Source of the DNA: Hordeum vulgare subsp. vulgare
Taxonomy: Eukaryota; Streptophyta; Magnoliopsida; Poales; Poaceae
Length of the DNA: 64,000 nt
NCBI RefSeq assembly: GCF_904849725.1
Contig: NC_058522.1
Location: forward strand, 235,079,084 to 235,143,083
Direction: 5' to 3'
Under the pieces are notes generated by a model. It made no database searches. It was given only the letters and a program-made list of their open reading frames with translations, and was not told where the DNA came from. This document shows, piece after piece, positions 44,881 through 56,097 of the stretch (position 1 is the stretch's first letter; every line of letters starts with the position of its first letter). The translations under genes were made by a program, and so were the position numbers.

Positions 44881-45008
44881 TGAAAGCACATATGCCCCCT
44901 TGGTGATTTTGATAATTCATGACAACATACATTGTCTCTTGGACTAACACTTTTACCTAGATATTTCAGGCTTAGTCCACGGAGAGCTATGGTTAAGGTT
45001 TATGTGGA
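44643..45008 (+). repeat. 183-bp tandem duplication spanning polypurine tract and LTR start
   Basis: Two adjacent copies (44643-44825 and 44826-45008) each run from TCTTTATTTGAAGC through the purine tract and TGAAAG LTR start to AAGGTTTATGTGGA. The first has a weaker tract (AAAAAGGGAGAGATTG) and the second the canonical one. They differ at roughly a dozen positions. Confidence 0.85.
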
Positions 45009-45586
45009 AATTCCCCTTGACGCAAGAAAGGAATAATATTGGCTCGAGCCTCAAGCTAGAAGACTCTTCATTTTATATTTGTTAGAAATCACTTTTGAGT
45101 CCATAGGAAAGCCAATACTACTAAAAGGGGGTGAGGTAGTAAAATGAACTGATTGCTCAAAATGCTCAAAGTTAGCCACCAAAATACTCAATCATTTTCC
45201 CACTTATCCACTCTGTGAATTTCCACATACACAAATTTGGTGTCACCAAAATTTCCATATGGGACCCACTGTGTTTGACCTGAGACAGCAATCCTAGCCA
45301 TACACACCAAATTGGTGCAACCAAAACCAAGTCGATGCTATCAAGTTTGGGTGACCTACTTTCGGTTGCCTCGATACACAAATCGGAATTTTAGAGTTTG
45401 AGTATCGGTGCCACCGAGTTTGGCCATTTGACCGTTAGTCACTTTTTCGGTGCCACCGAGTTTCATACATTGGTTTCACCGAGATTCAAAAGTTGCTACC
45501 TTTGTGCTAATCGGTACCATCGATTTTTCACTTTGGTGTCACCGAGTTTGTCACTTTGTGTGTAACGATTGGATTTTGTGTGATGC
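44881..45586 (+). mobile_element. 3' LTR of Copia element B, interrupted
   Basis: Starts TGAAAGCACATATGCCCCC and matches 35374-36075 closely, including the ACCGAG-rich U3. It is interrupted at 45586 by a Gypsy LTR with left flank GATGC. The rest lies beyond the nested insertions, outside the window. Confidence 0.85.
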
Positions 45587-45853
45587 TGATACGTCTCCAA
45601 CGTATCTAAATTTTTTGATTGTTCCATGCAATTATATTATCAGTTTTGGATGTTTTATATGCATTAATATGCTATTTATATTGTTTTTTGGGACTAACCT
45701 ATTTATCTAGAGCGTAGTGCTAGTTTCTGTTTTTTCCTTGTTTTTGGGTATTGCGGATAAGGAATATTAAACGGAGTCCAAATGGAATAAAGTCTCCGGA
45801 ATGATTTTTCCTGGACCGGAAGAAACCTGCCATACTTGGAGAAGGGAGGAGGA
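45587..45853 (+). mobile_element. Start of a Gypsy LTR, interrupted by Angela
   Basis: 267 bp from TGATACGTCTCCAACGTATC. It is of the same type as the LTRs at 46623 and (reverse) 60867, sharing the AAACGGAGTCCAAATGG text. It is cut at 45853 where the Angela LTR begins and continues outside the window. Confidence 0.75.
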
Positions 45854-46622
45854 TGTTGGAAATATGCCCTAGAGGTAATGATAAAATAGTTATTATTATA
45901 TTTCCTCTTTCAAGATAATCGTTTATTATCCATGCTATAATTGTATTGAATGAAAACATAAATGCATGTGTGAATATATAGACAAAACAAGGTCCCTAGT
46001 AAGCCTCTAGTTGACTAGCCAGTTGATCAAGGATGGTTAAGGTTTTCTGACCATATGCAAGTGTTGTCACTTGATGACTGGATCATATCATTGGGAGAAT
46101 GATGTGATGGACAAGACCCAAACTATAAATGTAGCATGTGATCGTGGTTGCTATTTTTTTCTGCGTGTCAAGTATTCATTCCTATGACCATGAGATCATG
46201 TAACTCACTGACACCAGAGGAATACCTTGTGTGTATCAAATGTCACAATGGTCCTGGGTGACTATAAAGGTGCTATACAGGTATCTCTGAAGGTGTCCGT
46301 TGAGTTAGCATGGATCAAGACTGGGATTTATCACTCCGTGTGACGGAGAGGTATCTCGGGGCCCACTCGGTAATACAACATCACATATAAGCCTTGCAAG
46401 GAATGTGGTTAATGTGTTAGTCATGGGATCTTGTATTACGGAACGAGTAAAGAGACTTGCCGGTAACGAGATTGAAATAGGTAAAGGGATACCGACGATC
46501 AAATCTCGGGAAAGTAACATACCGAAGGACAAAGGGAATGGTATACAGGATTATATGAAACCTTGGCACAGAGGTTCAACCGATAAGATATTTGTAGAAT
46601 ATGTAGGATCCAATATGGACAT

Positions 46623-48169
46623 TGATACGTGTCCAACGTATCTATAATTTTTGATGCTTCCATGCTATTATCTTGTCAAACTTTGGATGTTTTGTATGCC
46701 TTTTATATATTTTTTGGGACTAACTTATTAAGTCAGTGCCAAGTGCCAGTTCTTGTTTTCCCCATGTTTTTGACCCCTTTCATAGGAGGATTTTAAACGG
46801 AGTCCAAACGGAACGAAACTGCCAAAAAGATTTTTTCCGAAACAGAAAAAGATCGGGAATCTGAGAATCAGGGCAGGGGGCCTGAAGGGATCCCACAAGC
46901 CCCCTAGCGGCGGACAGGGGGGGCCCGAGCCTCCCAGGATTGTGGGCTCCCTGGTCCACCTCTGCCCTAGGTCTTTCGCCTATAAATTCCCTATAATCCC
47001 AGAAAAAATCAGGAGATCATCGAAAGTACTTTTCCGCCGCCGGAAGCTTCTGTCTCCGCAAGATCCCATCTGGGGCACGTTCTGGTGCCCTGCCGGAGGG
47101 GGATTCGAATACGGAGGGCTTCTTCATCAACACCTTGACCTCTCCGATGATGCGTGAGTAGTTCACCATTGACCTACGGGTCCATAGCTAGTAGCTAGAT
47201 GGCTACTTCTCTCTCTTGGATCTTCAATACAAAGTTCTCCATGATCTTCATGGAGATCTATCCGATGTAATCTTCTTTTGCGGTGTGTTTGTCGAGATCC
47301 GATGTATTGTGGATTTATGATCAGATTATCTATGAATCTTATTTGTGTTTCTTCTGATCTCTCTTATGCATGATTTCATATCCTTGTAATTCTCTTCGAA
47401 TTGTGGGTTTTGTTTGGCCAACTAGATCTATGATTCTTGCAATGGGAGAAGTGCTTGGTTTTGGGTTCATACCGTGCGGTGACCTCACCGAGTGACAGAA
47501 GGGGTAGCGAGGGACGCATCGTGTTGTTGCCATCAAGGGTAAAAAGATGGGGTTTTCATCATTGGTTTGAGATCATCCCTCTACATCATGTCATCTTGCT
47601 TAAGGCGTTACTCTGTTCCTCATGAACTCAATATACTAGATGCATGCTGGACAGCGGTTGATGTGTGGAGTAATAGTAGTAGATGCAGAAAGTATCAGTC
47701 TAGTTGCCTCGGACGTGATGCCTATATGTATGATCATTGCCTTAGATATCGTCATGACTTTGCGCGGTTCTATCAATTGCTCGACAGTAATTTTTTCACC
47801 CACCGTAATATTTGCTATTTTGAGAGAAGCCTCTAGTGAACACTATGGCCCCCGGGTCTACTCCACACCATATTTTCAGCCTTACACTTTTACTTCGTTG
47901 CACTTTCCGCCTTCAGATATCACTTTGCAATCAATCTTGAAGGGATTGACAACCCCTTTATAGCGTTGGGTGCAAGCTCTTTTGTGTTTGCGCAGGTACT
48001 CTGGACTTGACGAGATTCTCCTACTGGATTGATACCTTGGTTCTCAAACTGAGGGAAATACTTACTGCTCCTCTGCTGCATCACCCTTTCCTCTTCAAGG
48101 GAAAAACCAACGCAAGCAAGTCTCCGTCAACGTGTCAATTTCTGGCGCTATTGTTCGAGAAGTAGTACA
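46623..48169 (+). repeat. 5' LTR of element P
   Basis: Starts TGATACGTGTCCAACGTATC and ends GAAGTAGTACA, placed by comparison with the reverse LTR ending GAGGTAGCA at 58843. It contains near its end an extra PBS-like TGGCGCTATTGTTCGAGA (48143-48160). If the LTR ended at GTGTCA (48137), that copy would be the primer site; the perfect site at 48178 argues against it. Confidence 0.75.
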
Positions 48170-48177
48170 AGGATTTC

Positions 48178-48195
48178 TGGCGCCGTTGCCGGGGA
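48178..48195 (+). other. Primer-binding site of element P
   Basis: TGGCGCCGTTGCCGGGGA, the tRNA-Asp type site of Athila-like Gypsy elements. Confidence 0.85.
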
Positions 48196-48376
48196 GGATC
48201 AAGTCAAGAACTCATCCAAGTAAGTGTCGCAAACTCATCTCTTGCATTTACTTTGTTTGCTAGTTGCCTCTCGTTTTCCTCTCCCCCACTTCACCAATTT
48301 ACCTTTTTCGTTCGCCTTTTCGTTCGCCCTTTCTCTCGCTTGCTCTTTGCCCGCTTGACTGCTTGTTAAAACCCGC

Positions 48377-48934
48377 ATGGCCCAACCAAGGGATTTTGTT
48401 GCTCACTATGCAAGGCTGGAAGAGATTGAAACTAGTGTTAGAGGCTTCATGACTACACAGTTTGAATATAACAGTTACTTTCCTAGAGAACTGAAGGAGA
48501 AAAACTCTTTTCTGGCTTTTACGAGTAGAGAAGTTGATGATATGGCCAAAGAATTCCTTGCACTAAATTCTCAGTTTGCTCGTCTTGAAAAGTTGGTAGG
48601 CCAGATTTCTGACAAGCAGGCTACCTTAGTCAATAAAATGGCTGCCAAACCTGAAACTCGTGATGAGAATCACGAAGATCTTAAAGTGCTTGGTGTGACT
48701 CCCATTGAATATTTGTTTTCTTGTGTCAAACCTAATGATGATGGGGCTGGATATGAATCCACTTTGGTTGAAAAACACCCTAATGATTCGGAGTCCATCT
48801 ATCTTGATGCTAAAGGCGTTGAAAGTGGAGTAGAAGATATTAAAACCTTGAGTAGCAATGAAATTACTACTTTGGATTTCAAGGAATTCAATTATGATAG
48901 TTGCTCCTTGATTGAATGCATTTCCTTGATTTAA
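48377..48934 (+). CDS. Gag-like protein of element P
   Basis: 185 codons from MAQPRDFVAHYARLEEIETS. The N-terminal half is helical and charged (REVDDMAKEFLALNSQFARL, EKLVGQISDKQATLVNKMAA), suggesting a coiled coil. The C-terminal half is acidic. It ends ECISLI just before a protease-like frame. I do not see the capsid motifs of the full Athila gag at 57075, nor a zinc knuckle. The family is known to me as a non-autonomous Triticeae Gypsy type with a short gag and protease, so packaging by a related autonomous element is likely but inferred. Confidence 0.55.
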   Translation: MAQPRDFVAHYARLEEIETSVRGFMTTQFEYNSYFPRELKEKNSFLAFTSREVDDMAKEFLALNSQFARLEKLVGQISDKQATLVNKMAAKPETRDENHEDLKVLGVTPIEYLFSCVKPNDDGAGYESTLVEKHPNDSESIYLDAKGVESGVEDIKTLSSNEITTLDFKEFNYDSCSLIECISLI

Positions 48935-48997
48935 TCCATGCTAAACTCTCCACACGATTATAGCCAAAACAAGTCCTTTACCGATCATATCATCTAA

Positions 48998-49380
48998 GCT
49001 ATGATAAAATTTCTTGAAGAGAAGCTTGAATTGGAAGTCTCTATCCCTAGAAAGCTTCATGATGAGTGGGGGCCTACTATCAGAATCAAAATCAAAAACT
49101 ATGAATGCAATGCTTTATGTGATTTGGGTGCTAGTGTTTCCGCGATTCCAAACTCTTTATGTGATGTTCTGGGTTTTAATGAGATCCTACATGCCCTATT
49201 ATTCTTGGTAGTCCTTTCCTAAGGACTATCGGTGCTATCATCGATATGAAGGAAGGGAATATTAGATTTCAATTTCCTTTAAGGAAGGGCATGGAGCACT
49301 TTCCTAGAAAGAAAATAAGATTGCCTTATGAATCCATGATGAGGGCCACTTATTGTTTCAGCACCAAAGACGACGATACA
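48998..49380 (+). pseudogene. Protease-like domain of element P
   Basis: Begins with MIKFLEEKLELEVSIPRKLH, then IKIKNYECNALCDLGASVSA, where CDLGAS is the aspartic protease active-site position, and IPNSLCDVLGF. After a frameshift near 49195 it reads LRTIGAIIDMKEGNIRFQF-like text to 49380. The open part is 49001-49222. RT does not follow. Confidence 0.65.
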
Positions 49381-49449
49381 TGATTCTATCGCCTTATGCC
49401 TAGCTAAGGGCGTTAAACAATAGCACTTGTTGGGAGGCAACCCAATGAA

Positions 49450-50056
49450 CTAGGGTTTGGAGATGAGATGGTGCTGATGAAGATGTTGACGGTGATGAGT
49501 CCCCTCCGATGAGAGGAGTGTTGGTGATGACGATGGCGACGATTTCTCCCTTCGGGAGGGAAGTTTCCCTGACAGGATCATCCTGCCGGAGCTCTAGATT
49601 GGTTCTGCTCAAGTTCCGCCTCGTGGCGGCGGCGAATACACGAAAAAGCCTCCTCCTACTTTTTTCCCGGACGAAACCCTTCATATAGCAGAAGAGGGGG
49701 GCCAGAGGGCCAGATGGGTACCCAGAAGCCCCCTAGGCGCAGCCAGGGGGGTGGCCGCGCCTAGCAGGCTTGTGGGCACCTGCTAGCGCCCCTCTGGCAC
49801 TTCTGTGGCCCAATATTTCGTATAAATCCGGAAAAAAAATCCTCGTTGATTTTTACGGCGTTTGGAGTTGCGCAGAATAGGTATCTCAACTTTGCTCCTT
49901 TTTCACGCCAGAATTCCACCTGCCGGCATTCTCCCTCTTCAAGTAAACCTTGCAAAATAAGAGAGAAAAGGCATAAGTATTGTACCGTGAAGTGAAATAA
50001 CAGCCCAAAAAGCGATAAATATCAACATGAAAGCATGATGCAAAATGGACGTATCA
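49450..50056 (-). repeat. 3' LTR of element M, truncated
   Basis: The first 607 bp of the LTR in 3' position, matching 58085-58687. The remaining 900 or so bases are absent at the junction with element P. Confidence 0.85.
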
Positions 50057-50070
50057 ACTCCCCCAAGCTT
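50057..50070 (-). other. Polypurine tract of element M
   Basis: Minus strand AAGCTTGGGGGAGT, directly before the 3' LTR at 50056; primes plus-strand DNA synthesis. Confidence 0.85.
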
Positions 50071-51590
50071 AGACTTCGCTTGTCCTCAAGCGAAAGCCTA
50101 GCTCAATAAATATGTCCACATGTTTAGGGAGAGAGGTGCCGACAAAACAAGATACGAACATGCATGCATCATGATCATGATCAGAACAGCAATACCAACA
50201 TATAATCTCTCATGTTAAAGTGACAATTCCTTCACAAATTAAGGCATGGATCAAGAACCTTACCGAGAAGTAACAACCGATAGCCTGTAGTCATTGAAGC
50301 AATTGCAAATTATCACAACATGAGAAAGAGTCAAATAAGAGCTTCTAAAGCAAATCCACATATTCAATCATCCTTTCGTTCTCTACAATTGCTACAACTC
50401 ACGTGGTATTCATGAGATCAAAGTTTCAGCTGGACACAGAGAAAGATAGGGGTTTATAGTTTTGCCTCCCAACTGCTTACCTCAAGGGTAATGTCAACAA
50501 TAATGATTCATGAATGCTTACTTCCAAGTTGACATATGAATATAGATCTTTCCCTATCATATGACGTTAGCCAAGATAAAGGCGAAACAAGGAATTGGTG
50601 AAGATCACCATGACTCTTTCAAGGGCAAAAAGTAAAGGTACAAGATAGGACCTTCGCAGAGGGAAGCAGAGGTTGTCATGCGCTTTTGAGGTTTGGATGC
50701 GTGCCCTCTTAGTGCGGAGGAACATCACTTTATATTGCCTCCTGTGATAAAGAACTTTATTATGCAGTCTGTCACTTTTATGTCTTCCTCATCACAGGTT
50801 TGTACAAAGCTTATTTTCCACACACTAATAGATCATACATATTAGGGAGCAATTTTTATTGCTTGCACCGATGACAACTTACTTGAGGGATCTTATTCAA
50901 TCCGTAGGTAGGTATGGTGGACTCTCATGGCAAAACTGGGTTGAAGGCTTATGGATGCACAAGTAGTATCTCTACTTGGGGCGGGAGTTTTGGCTAATAT
51001 GAGGTGGAAGCAATCGTCACATTCTAAGGGATCTCTAATCATATAACATTGTTCGGAACCAAGCAAACACTATTCATTATGTTGTCTTCCTTGTCCAACA
51101 TCTACTCCTAGGCATGTAATAGTTTAGTGAGTGTTCACAATCATAGATGGTGTCAAAGATGATATATTTATATGTGAACCTCTCCTTCTTTATCACTTCC
51201 TATTAATTGCGACAATGACTAAGGTCTACATTTCTCTACCCTCAACAAGTTTCAATCAACATTCTTTTTATATGTGAAGCCATCACTTCCCATAAGATCA
51301 TTACATGATCTTTCATGCTTTTGTTCTTTTCTCACTCTTTTGATCATGGCAAGAGGCAAAGCCCTCAACTAAGACACTCTTTATTATATGGCTCACGAGC
51401 TCGAATACATTGGGGGTGACACAAAGCAAAACTCAAGACTAAAACACTAAGACTTTTAATCTACTAGAGAAAAAGAAAACTGAAAAGGAAAACTAAAGCA
51501 AAGGTAAAGGCAAAAGATGTGATGGTGATACGATACCAGGGCAACTCCCCCAAGCTTGGCAAAAGCCAAGGGGATTGCCCATACCCATGT
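50071..51590 (-). other. 3' non-coding region of element M
   Basis: About 1.5 kb without supported genes, including AAGCTTGGGGGAGTTGCCC (minus strand, 51558-51540) after the accessory ORF. It corresponds to 9900-11466 of the plus-strand relic. Confidence 0.65.
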
Positions 51591-51998
51591 TCAGTTGTCT
51601 TCCTTTGGAGGTGATGGTGGTGGAGTTGTTGCAATCTTTGATTCCAAGAGGGCCATTAATCTTTGATTTATAACTTGGAGATATGTGATATGTTTCTCCA
51701 GCAAAACAACTTCATGAGTGAGATACGTATTGCGAGCACGAGTTGTTTCACAAAACCTCAAGAGTTCAATCAAGGATGGAGACAATAGGTGGAGGTAGGG
51801 TTGAGGGAAATCCACTTCTCCAACTTCTTCCTTATTGAATGCAGATTGTGCTTCATCCCACGCCTGATTCCTCTCCTTAGTTTTGCCCTCGGTTTCTTTA
51901 GGTAGCCTCTCCTTGGCCATCATTCTTTTCAGATCAGCATTTACTTCTCCATAGGCTTGAGGGAGATTGTTCTCCCCCACAGATTCCTGGGACGACAT
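51591..51998 (-). CDS. Accessory (env-position) ORF of element M
   Basis: 135 codons from MSSQESVGENNLPQAYGEVN to PPPSPPKEDN. The middle is charged (KRMMAKERLPKETEGKTKER) and the C-terminal half has a helical leucine-spaced stretch (YLTHEVVLLEKHITYLQVIN, QRLMALLE), suggesting a coiled coil. No signal peptide or transmembrane segment is seen. Its position after integrase equals the ORF at 9481-9843, but the sequences are clearly different. It is open despite breaks in gag-pol. Function unknown. Confidence 0.55.
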   Translation of the reverse strand: MSSQESVGENNLPQAYGEVNADLKRMMAKERLPKETEGKTKERNQAWDEAQSAFNKEEVGEVDFPQPYLHLLSPSLIELLRFCETTRARNTYLTHEVVLLEKHITYLQVINQRLMALLESKIATTPPPSPPKEDN

Positions 51999-52282
51999 CT
52001 TGCTCTGGATCTGCGGCAGAAATCAGGCTCGAAACGAAAAACAGATGAAATCTGCGTGATACAGGGGTCAGACCTCATGGAAGAATATATAATGATTTTT
52101 TCCAGACCAGAAGGAGTATTCCGCAAGAAAACGGAGTCCGGGAGGCGCACGAGATGGTCACAAGCCCCTAGGCGCGGCTAGGGGGTGGGCCCGCGCCTGG
52201 CAGGCTTGTCGCCTCCTCGCGCGCTTTCCGGACTACTTCCAATTTTTTATTTTTTCAAATATTCCAAAACGGAGAAAAAATC
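51999..52282 (-). other. Spacer between pol and accessory ORF of element M
   Basis: A non-coding linker with a GC-rich CGCGCCTGGCAGGCTTG block, like 9064-9480. Confidence 0.55.
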
Positions 52283-53590
52283 CTACTGGAAAAGTTTTGG
52301 AGTTTGTTTTCTTACCGAATCACATACCTCTTCGTTTTCGGAGTCTAAAACAGGCTGATAAACATCCCTTATGTATTCTTCCGGAGTTATGGTACTGATA
52401 ATATTTCTTTCAACATTTATGGGAGTACCTGAGATATAATGCTTGATTCTCTGCCCATTTACAACTCTCGGACAATTACCTTCCGTGTCGTTGATCTTGA
52501 TAGCACCGGAATGATATACTTCCTCAACAATATAGGGACCTTCCCATTTAGAGAGAAGCTTGCCTGCAAAAAATCTTAAACGAGAATTATATAGCAAGAC
52601 ATAATCACCTACATTGAACTCACGCTTTTGTATCCTCTTATCATGGCACCTCTTAACCTTTTCTTTGAACAATTTGGCATTCTCATATGCCTGAGTTCTC
52701 CATTCATCAAGCAAGCTAATGTCAAATAACCTCTTCTCACCAGCAAGTTCGAAATCAAAGTTGAGCTCTTTGATTGCCCAATAAGCTTTATGCTCTAGCT
52801 CAAGAGGTAAATGACATGCTTTACCGTACACCATTTTGTATGGAGACATGCCCATGGGATTCTTATAGGCAGTTCTATAAGCCCAAAGTGCATCATCGAG
52901 CTTCTTAGACCATTTTTTTCTACACCTGTTGACAGTCTTTTGCATAATTAGTTTAATCTCTCTATTGCTTAGCTCTACTTGACCACTGGACTGAGGGTGA
53001 TAGGGAGACGCAATTCTATGGTTGACATCGTACTTAGCAAGCGTTTTACGGAAAACACCATGAATGAAATGTGAATCACCATCGGTCATTAGATATCTAG
53101 GGACTCCAAATCTAGGGAAAATAACTTCTTTAAGCATCCTGATAGAGGTGTTGTGATCAGCACTACTAGTGGGGATAGCTTCTACCCACTTAGTGACGTA
53201 ATCAACAACAACTAGCATATGAGTATACCCGTTGGATTTTGGAAAAGGTCCCATATAATCAAATCCCCATACATCAAATGGTTCAATGACAAATGAATAG
53301 TTCATAGGCATTTCCTGATGTTTACCGACATTACCTACTCTTTGACATTTGTCACAAGACAAGACAAACTTACGAGCATCCTTGAAGAGAGTGGGCCAAT
53401 AGAAACCTGATTGCAATACCTTGTGTGCAGTTCTATCTCCCGCATGGTGTCCTCCGTAGGCCTCGGAGTGACACTTCTGTAGGATCTGTCCCTGTTCATG
53501 TTCGAGTACACAACGTCTAATAACACCATCTACTCCTTCCTTATAAAGGTGAGGATCAACCCAAAAGTAATGTCTCAAGTCAAAGAACAA
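52283..53590 (-). CDS. Athila-type integrase of element M, open
   Basis: 435 uninterrupted codons, though not linked in phase to RT. The zinc finger is H...H...CDKCQ ([32 protein letters not shown]). The core triad is [20 protein letters not shown] (Asp), [14 protein letters not shown] (Asp) and [20 protein letters not shown] (Glu). The C-terminal part has [20 protein letters not shown] and [19 protein letters not shown], a GPF/Y-type module, then an acidic tail to TPKLFQ. Integrase cuts and joins LTR DNA ends into the host chromosome. The start codon given is only the first in frame, since in the intact element it would be released from gag-pol. Confidence 0.85.
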   Translation of the reverse strand: MFFDLRHYFWVDPHLYKEGVDGVIRRCVLEHEQGQILQKCHSEAYGGHHAGDRTAHKVLQSGFYWPTLFKDARKFVLSCDKCQRVGNVGKHQEMPMNYSFVIEPFDVWGFDYMGPFPKSNGYTHMLVVVDYVTKWVEAIPTSSADHNTSIRMLKEVIFPRFGVPRYLMTDGDSHFIHGVFRKTLAKYDVNHRIASPYHPQSSGQVELSNREIKLIMQKTVNRCRKKWSKKLDDALWAYRTAYKNPMGMSPYKMVYGKACHLPLELEHKAYWAIKELNFDFELAGEKRLFDISLLDEWRTQAYENAKLFKEKVKRCHDKRIQKREFNVGDYVLLYNSRLRFFAGKLLSKWEGPYIVEEVYHSGAIKINDTEGNCPRVVNGQRIKHYISGTPINVERNIISTITPEEYIRDVYQPVLDSENEEVCDSVRKQTPKLFQ

Positions 53591-53958
53591 TTTCTTCTTT
53601 TGCTGGTATGTGAAACTAGGTGGTATATATTTGGCAATGATATAGTTTGCATAATCAGCATACCATGGTGCACTAGTGAAGTATTGATGACATTCAATTT
53701 CTCATCGGGAAAGCTATCATCAATAGGTTGTGGGTCATCAAGAACATTCTCCAACCTAGACAAGTTATCTGCTACGGGGTTATCAGCACCCTTTCTATCG
53801 ACAACGTGCAAATCAAACTCTTGTAGCAAGAGAACCCATCTGATAAGTCTAGGTTTAGCGTCCTTCTTCTCCATGAGGTACTTAATAGCAACATGATCAG
53901 TGTGGATAGTGACTTTGGAGTCAACTATGTAAGACATGAACTTTTCACATGCAAACAC
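53575..53958 (-). pseudogene. Athila-type RNase H of element M, C-terminal part
   Basis: Continues the RT phase after the stop at 53977. It contains [40 protein letters not shown] and [20 protein letters not shown]. Its upstream half ([20 protein letters not shown]) lies in the preceding frame. A one-base frameshift near 53690 shifts the tail out of phase with integrase. Confidence 0.8.
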
Positions 53959-53976
53959 GACTGCTAAAAATTCCTT

Positions 53977-55263
53977 TTACGTAGTAGCATAGTTTATTTG
54001 GGCACTGTCTAGGGTTTTACTAGCATAGTGAATAACATTCAACTTCTTGTCAGCTCTTTGTCCTAGGACAGCACCAATAGCATAATCGCTAGCATCACAC
54101 ATGCTTTCAAAAGGTAGGTTCCAATCAGGTGGTTGAACAATAGGTGCAGTTATCAAAGCCCTCTTAAGTATTTCGAAGGCTTCCTCACAATCATCGTCAA
54201 AAACAAAAGGAATATCTTTTTGCAAGATATTGGTAATAGGCCTAAAAATCTTAGAGAAGTCTTTAATGAACCATGTATAGAAACCAGCATGACCAAGGAA
54301 ACTTCTTATACCTTTGATATCTGTGGGGTATGGCATTTTCTCGATTGCATCAACCTTGGCCTTATCGACTTCACTACCTCTTTCAGAAATTTTATGTCCT
54401 AAGACGATGCCTTCATTAACCATAAAGTGGCACTTCTCCCAATTCAAGACAAGATTGGTGTCTTTACATCTCTGTAAGAGTCGATCAAGGTTGCTGAGGC
54501 AATCATCAAAGGAAGACCCGTAAACGGAGAAGTCATCCATGAAAACCTCGACAATCTTTTCACAAAAGTTAGAGAATATAGCCATCATACATCTTTCAAA
54601 GGTGGCAGGTGCATTACATAAGCCAAAAGGAATACGTCTATAAGCAAAGGTACCGAAAGGGCAGGTGAAAGTGGTTTTCTCCTGATCATATTGTGCAACT
54701 GGTATTTGGGAGAAACCAGAATAACCGTCTAGAAAGCAGAAGTGTGTGTGTTTAGACAGTCTTTCAAGCATTTGGTCGATAAAAGGCAAAGGGTAATGAT
54801 CTTTCCTAGTGGCTTTATTCAATTTCCTAAAATCGATCATCATCCTATAGCCAGTAATAATCCTCTCTGGAATCAATTCATCCTTATCATTAGGGACAAT
54901 GGTAATGCCTCCCTTCTTAGGGACGCAATGCATCAGACTCACTCAATCGCTATGAGCAACATCATAGATAATACCCGCTTCCAGGAGCTTTAGTATTTCT
55001 TTTCTTACTACCTGTTTCATCTTAGGATTTAATCTCCGTTGATGATCAGCAACTGGTTTGGAATCATGATCAGTCTTAACCTTGTGCTGGCATAGAGTGG
55101 GACTAATGCCCTTAAGATCATCAAGAGTATATCCAATAGCAGCACGATGCTTCCTCAGAGTTTTTAATAACTTCTTTTCTTCATGCTCTGAGAGGCTAGC
55201 ACTAATTATGACAGGATATATCTCTTTTTCATCAAGATAAGCATTCTTAAGAGTATCAGGCAA
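53977..55263 (-). pseudogene. Athila-type reverse transcriptase of element M
   Basis: Same phase, two in-frame stops (54943-54945 and 53977-53979). Motifs in order: EEKKLLKTLRKHRAAIGYTL, KEILKLLEAGIIYDVAHSD followed by a stop where Trp is expected, MHCVPKKGGITIVPNDKDEL, MMIDFRKLNKATRKDHYPLP, DGYSGFSQIPVA, TFTCPFGTFAYRRIPFGLCN, VEVFMDDFSVYG (FMDD catalytic) and GIRSFLGHAGFYTWFIKDFS. Apart from the stops the RT is nearly complete. Confidence 0.85.
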
Positions 55264-55347
55264 CTATTTAAGCTCGAACACAGGATCACCTTTTGGTGGG
55301 GGTGTATCCCCAAGCAGTTCAACAGGCAAGTTATTCTTAAGGATAGG

Positions 55348-56088
55348 TTATTGTTCTAAGACAACTCTATCTATGTCATCCCTTTCATCCATATGCATAT
55401 CATTTTCATGCTCAAGCAAGTATTGCTCTAAGGGATCAGTAGGTGGCACGACAACAGAAGCTAAGGCAATAGTTTCATCCCTACTAGGCAACTCTTTTTC
55501 ATGAGGTTGTCTACCAAACTTGGAGAAATTGAACTCGTGTGACACACCTTCAAAGCCAACAGTGACAGTTTGCTTCTCACAGTCAATATGAGCATTGACG
55601 GTATTGAGAAAAGGTCTGCAAAATATGATGGGACAAAAGCTATCTTGTGCGGTAGCAATAACGAATAAATCAGCAGGATACTTCGTTTTACCACACAAGA
55701 CTTCAACATCCCTAACAATTCCCACACGACAGATAGTATCTCTATTGGCAAGCTGAATAGTGACATCAATGGGTTATATCTCAACAAGTGCAATCTCGTC
55801 TTTGATTTCATCGTATAAGGATTGAGGTATTGCACTAACACTAGCACCCACATCACATAAACCATGATAACAATGATCTCCTATCTTAACAGAAACCATA
55901 GGCGTGCCAATAATAGGCCTATGTTTGTCCCTAGCGTGAGGTTTAGCAATTCTAGCAGCATCTTCACAGAAGTGAATATTATGTCCCTCAACATCGTCAG
56001 ACAGAAGATCTTTGATAATAGCAATGCTAGGTTCAACTCTAATTTTCTCAGGGGGTGTAGGTGTTCTAATGTAGCCTCTACGTATCAC
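55348..56088 (-). pseudogene. Athila-type protease region of element M
   Basis: Same phase as gag. It reads IRRGYIRTPTPPEKIRVEPS, GDHCYHGLCDVGASVSAIPQ (CDVGAS is the active-site position) to EIALVEI and a stop near 55774. It continues in phase ANRDTICRVGIVRDVEVLCG, CPIIFCRPFLNTVNAHIDCE, then VVPPTDPLEQYLLEHENDMH, ending at a stop at 55348. The family carries a G at the second position of GRPFL; here it is C. Confidence 0.75.
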
Positions 56089-56097
56089 AGTTGAAGC

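Larger units (their letters stand above)
46623..49449 (+). mobile_element. Plus-strand non-autonomous Gypsy element P, 5' part only
   Basis: A complete 5' LTR, primer site, gag-like ORF and protease-like ORF, ending abruptly after GGGAGGCAACCCAATGAA. The 3' non-coding region and 3' LTR are missing, and RT and integrase are absent. It is joined to the truncated 3' LTR of the reverse-strand element M at about 49446-49450 (shared TGAA). The left flank is GACAT, matching the right flank of M at 58688. Confidence 0.82.
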
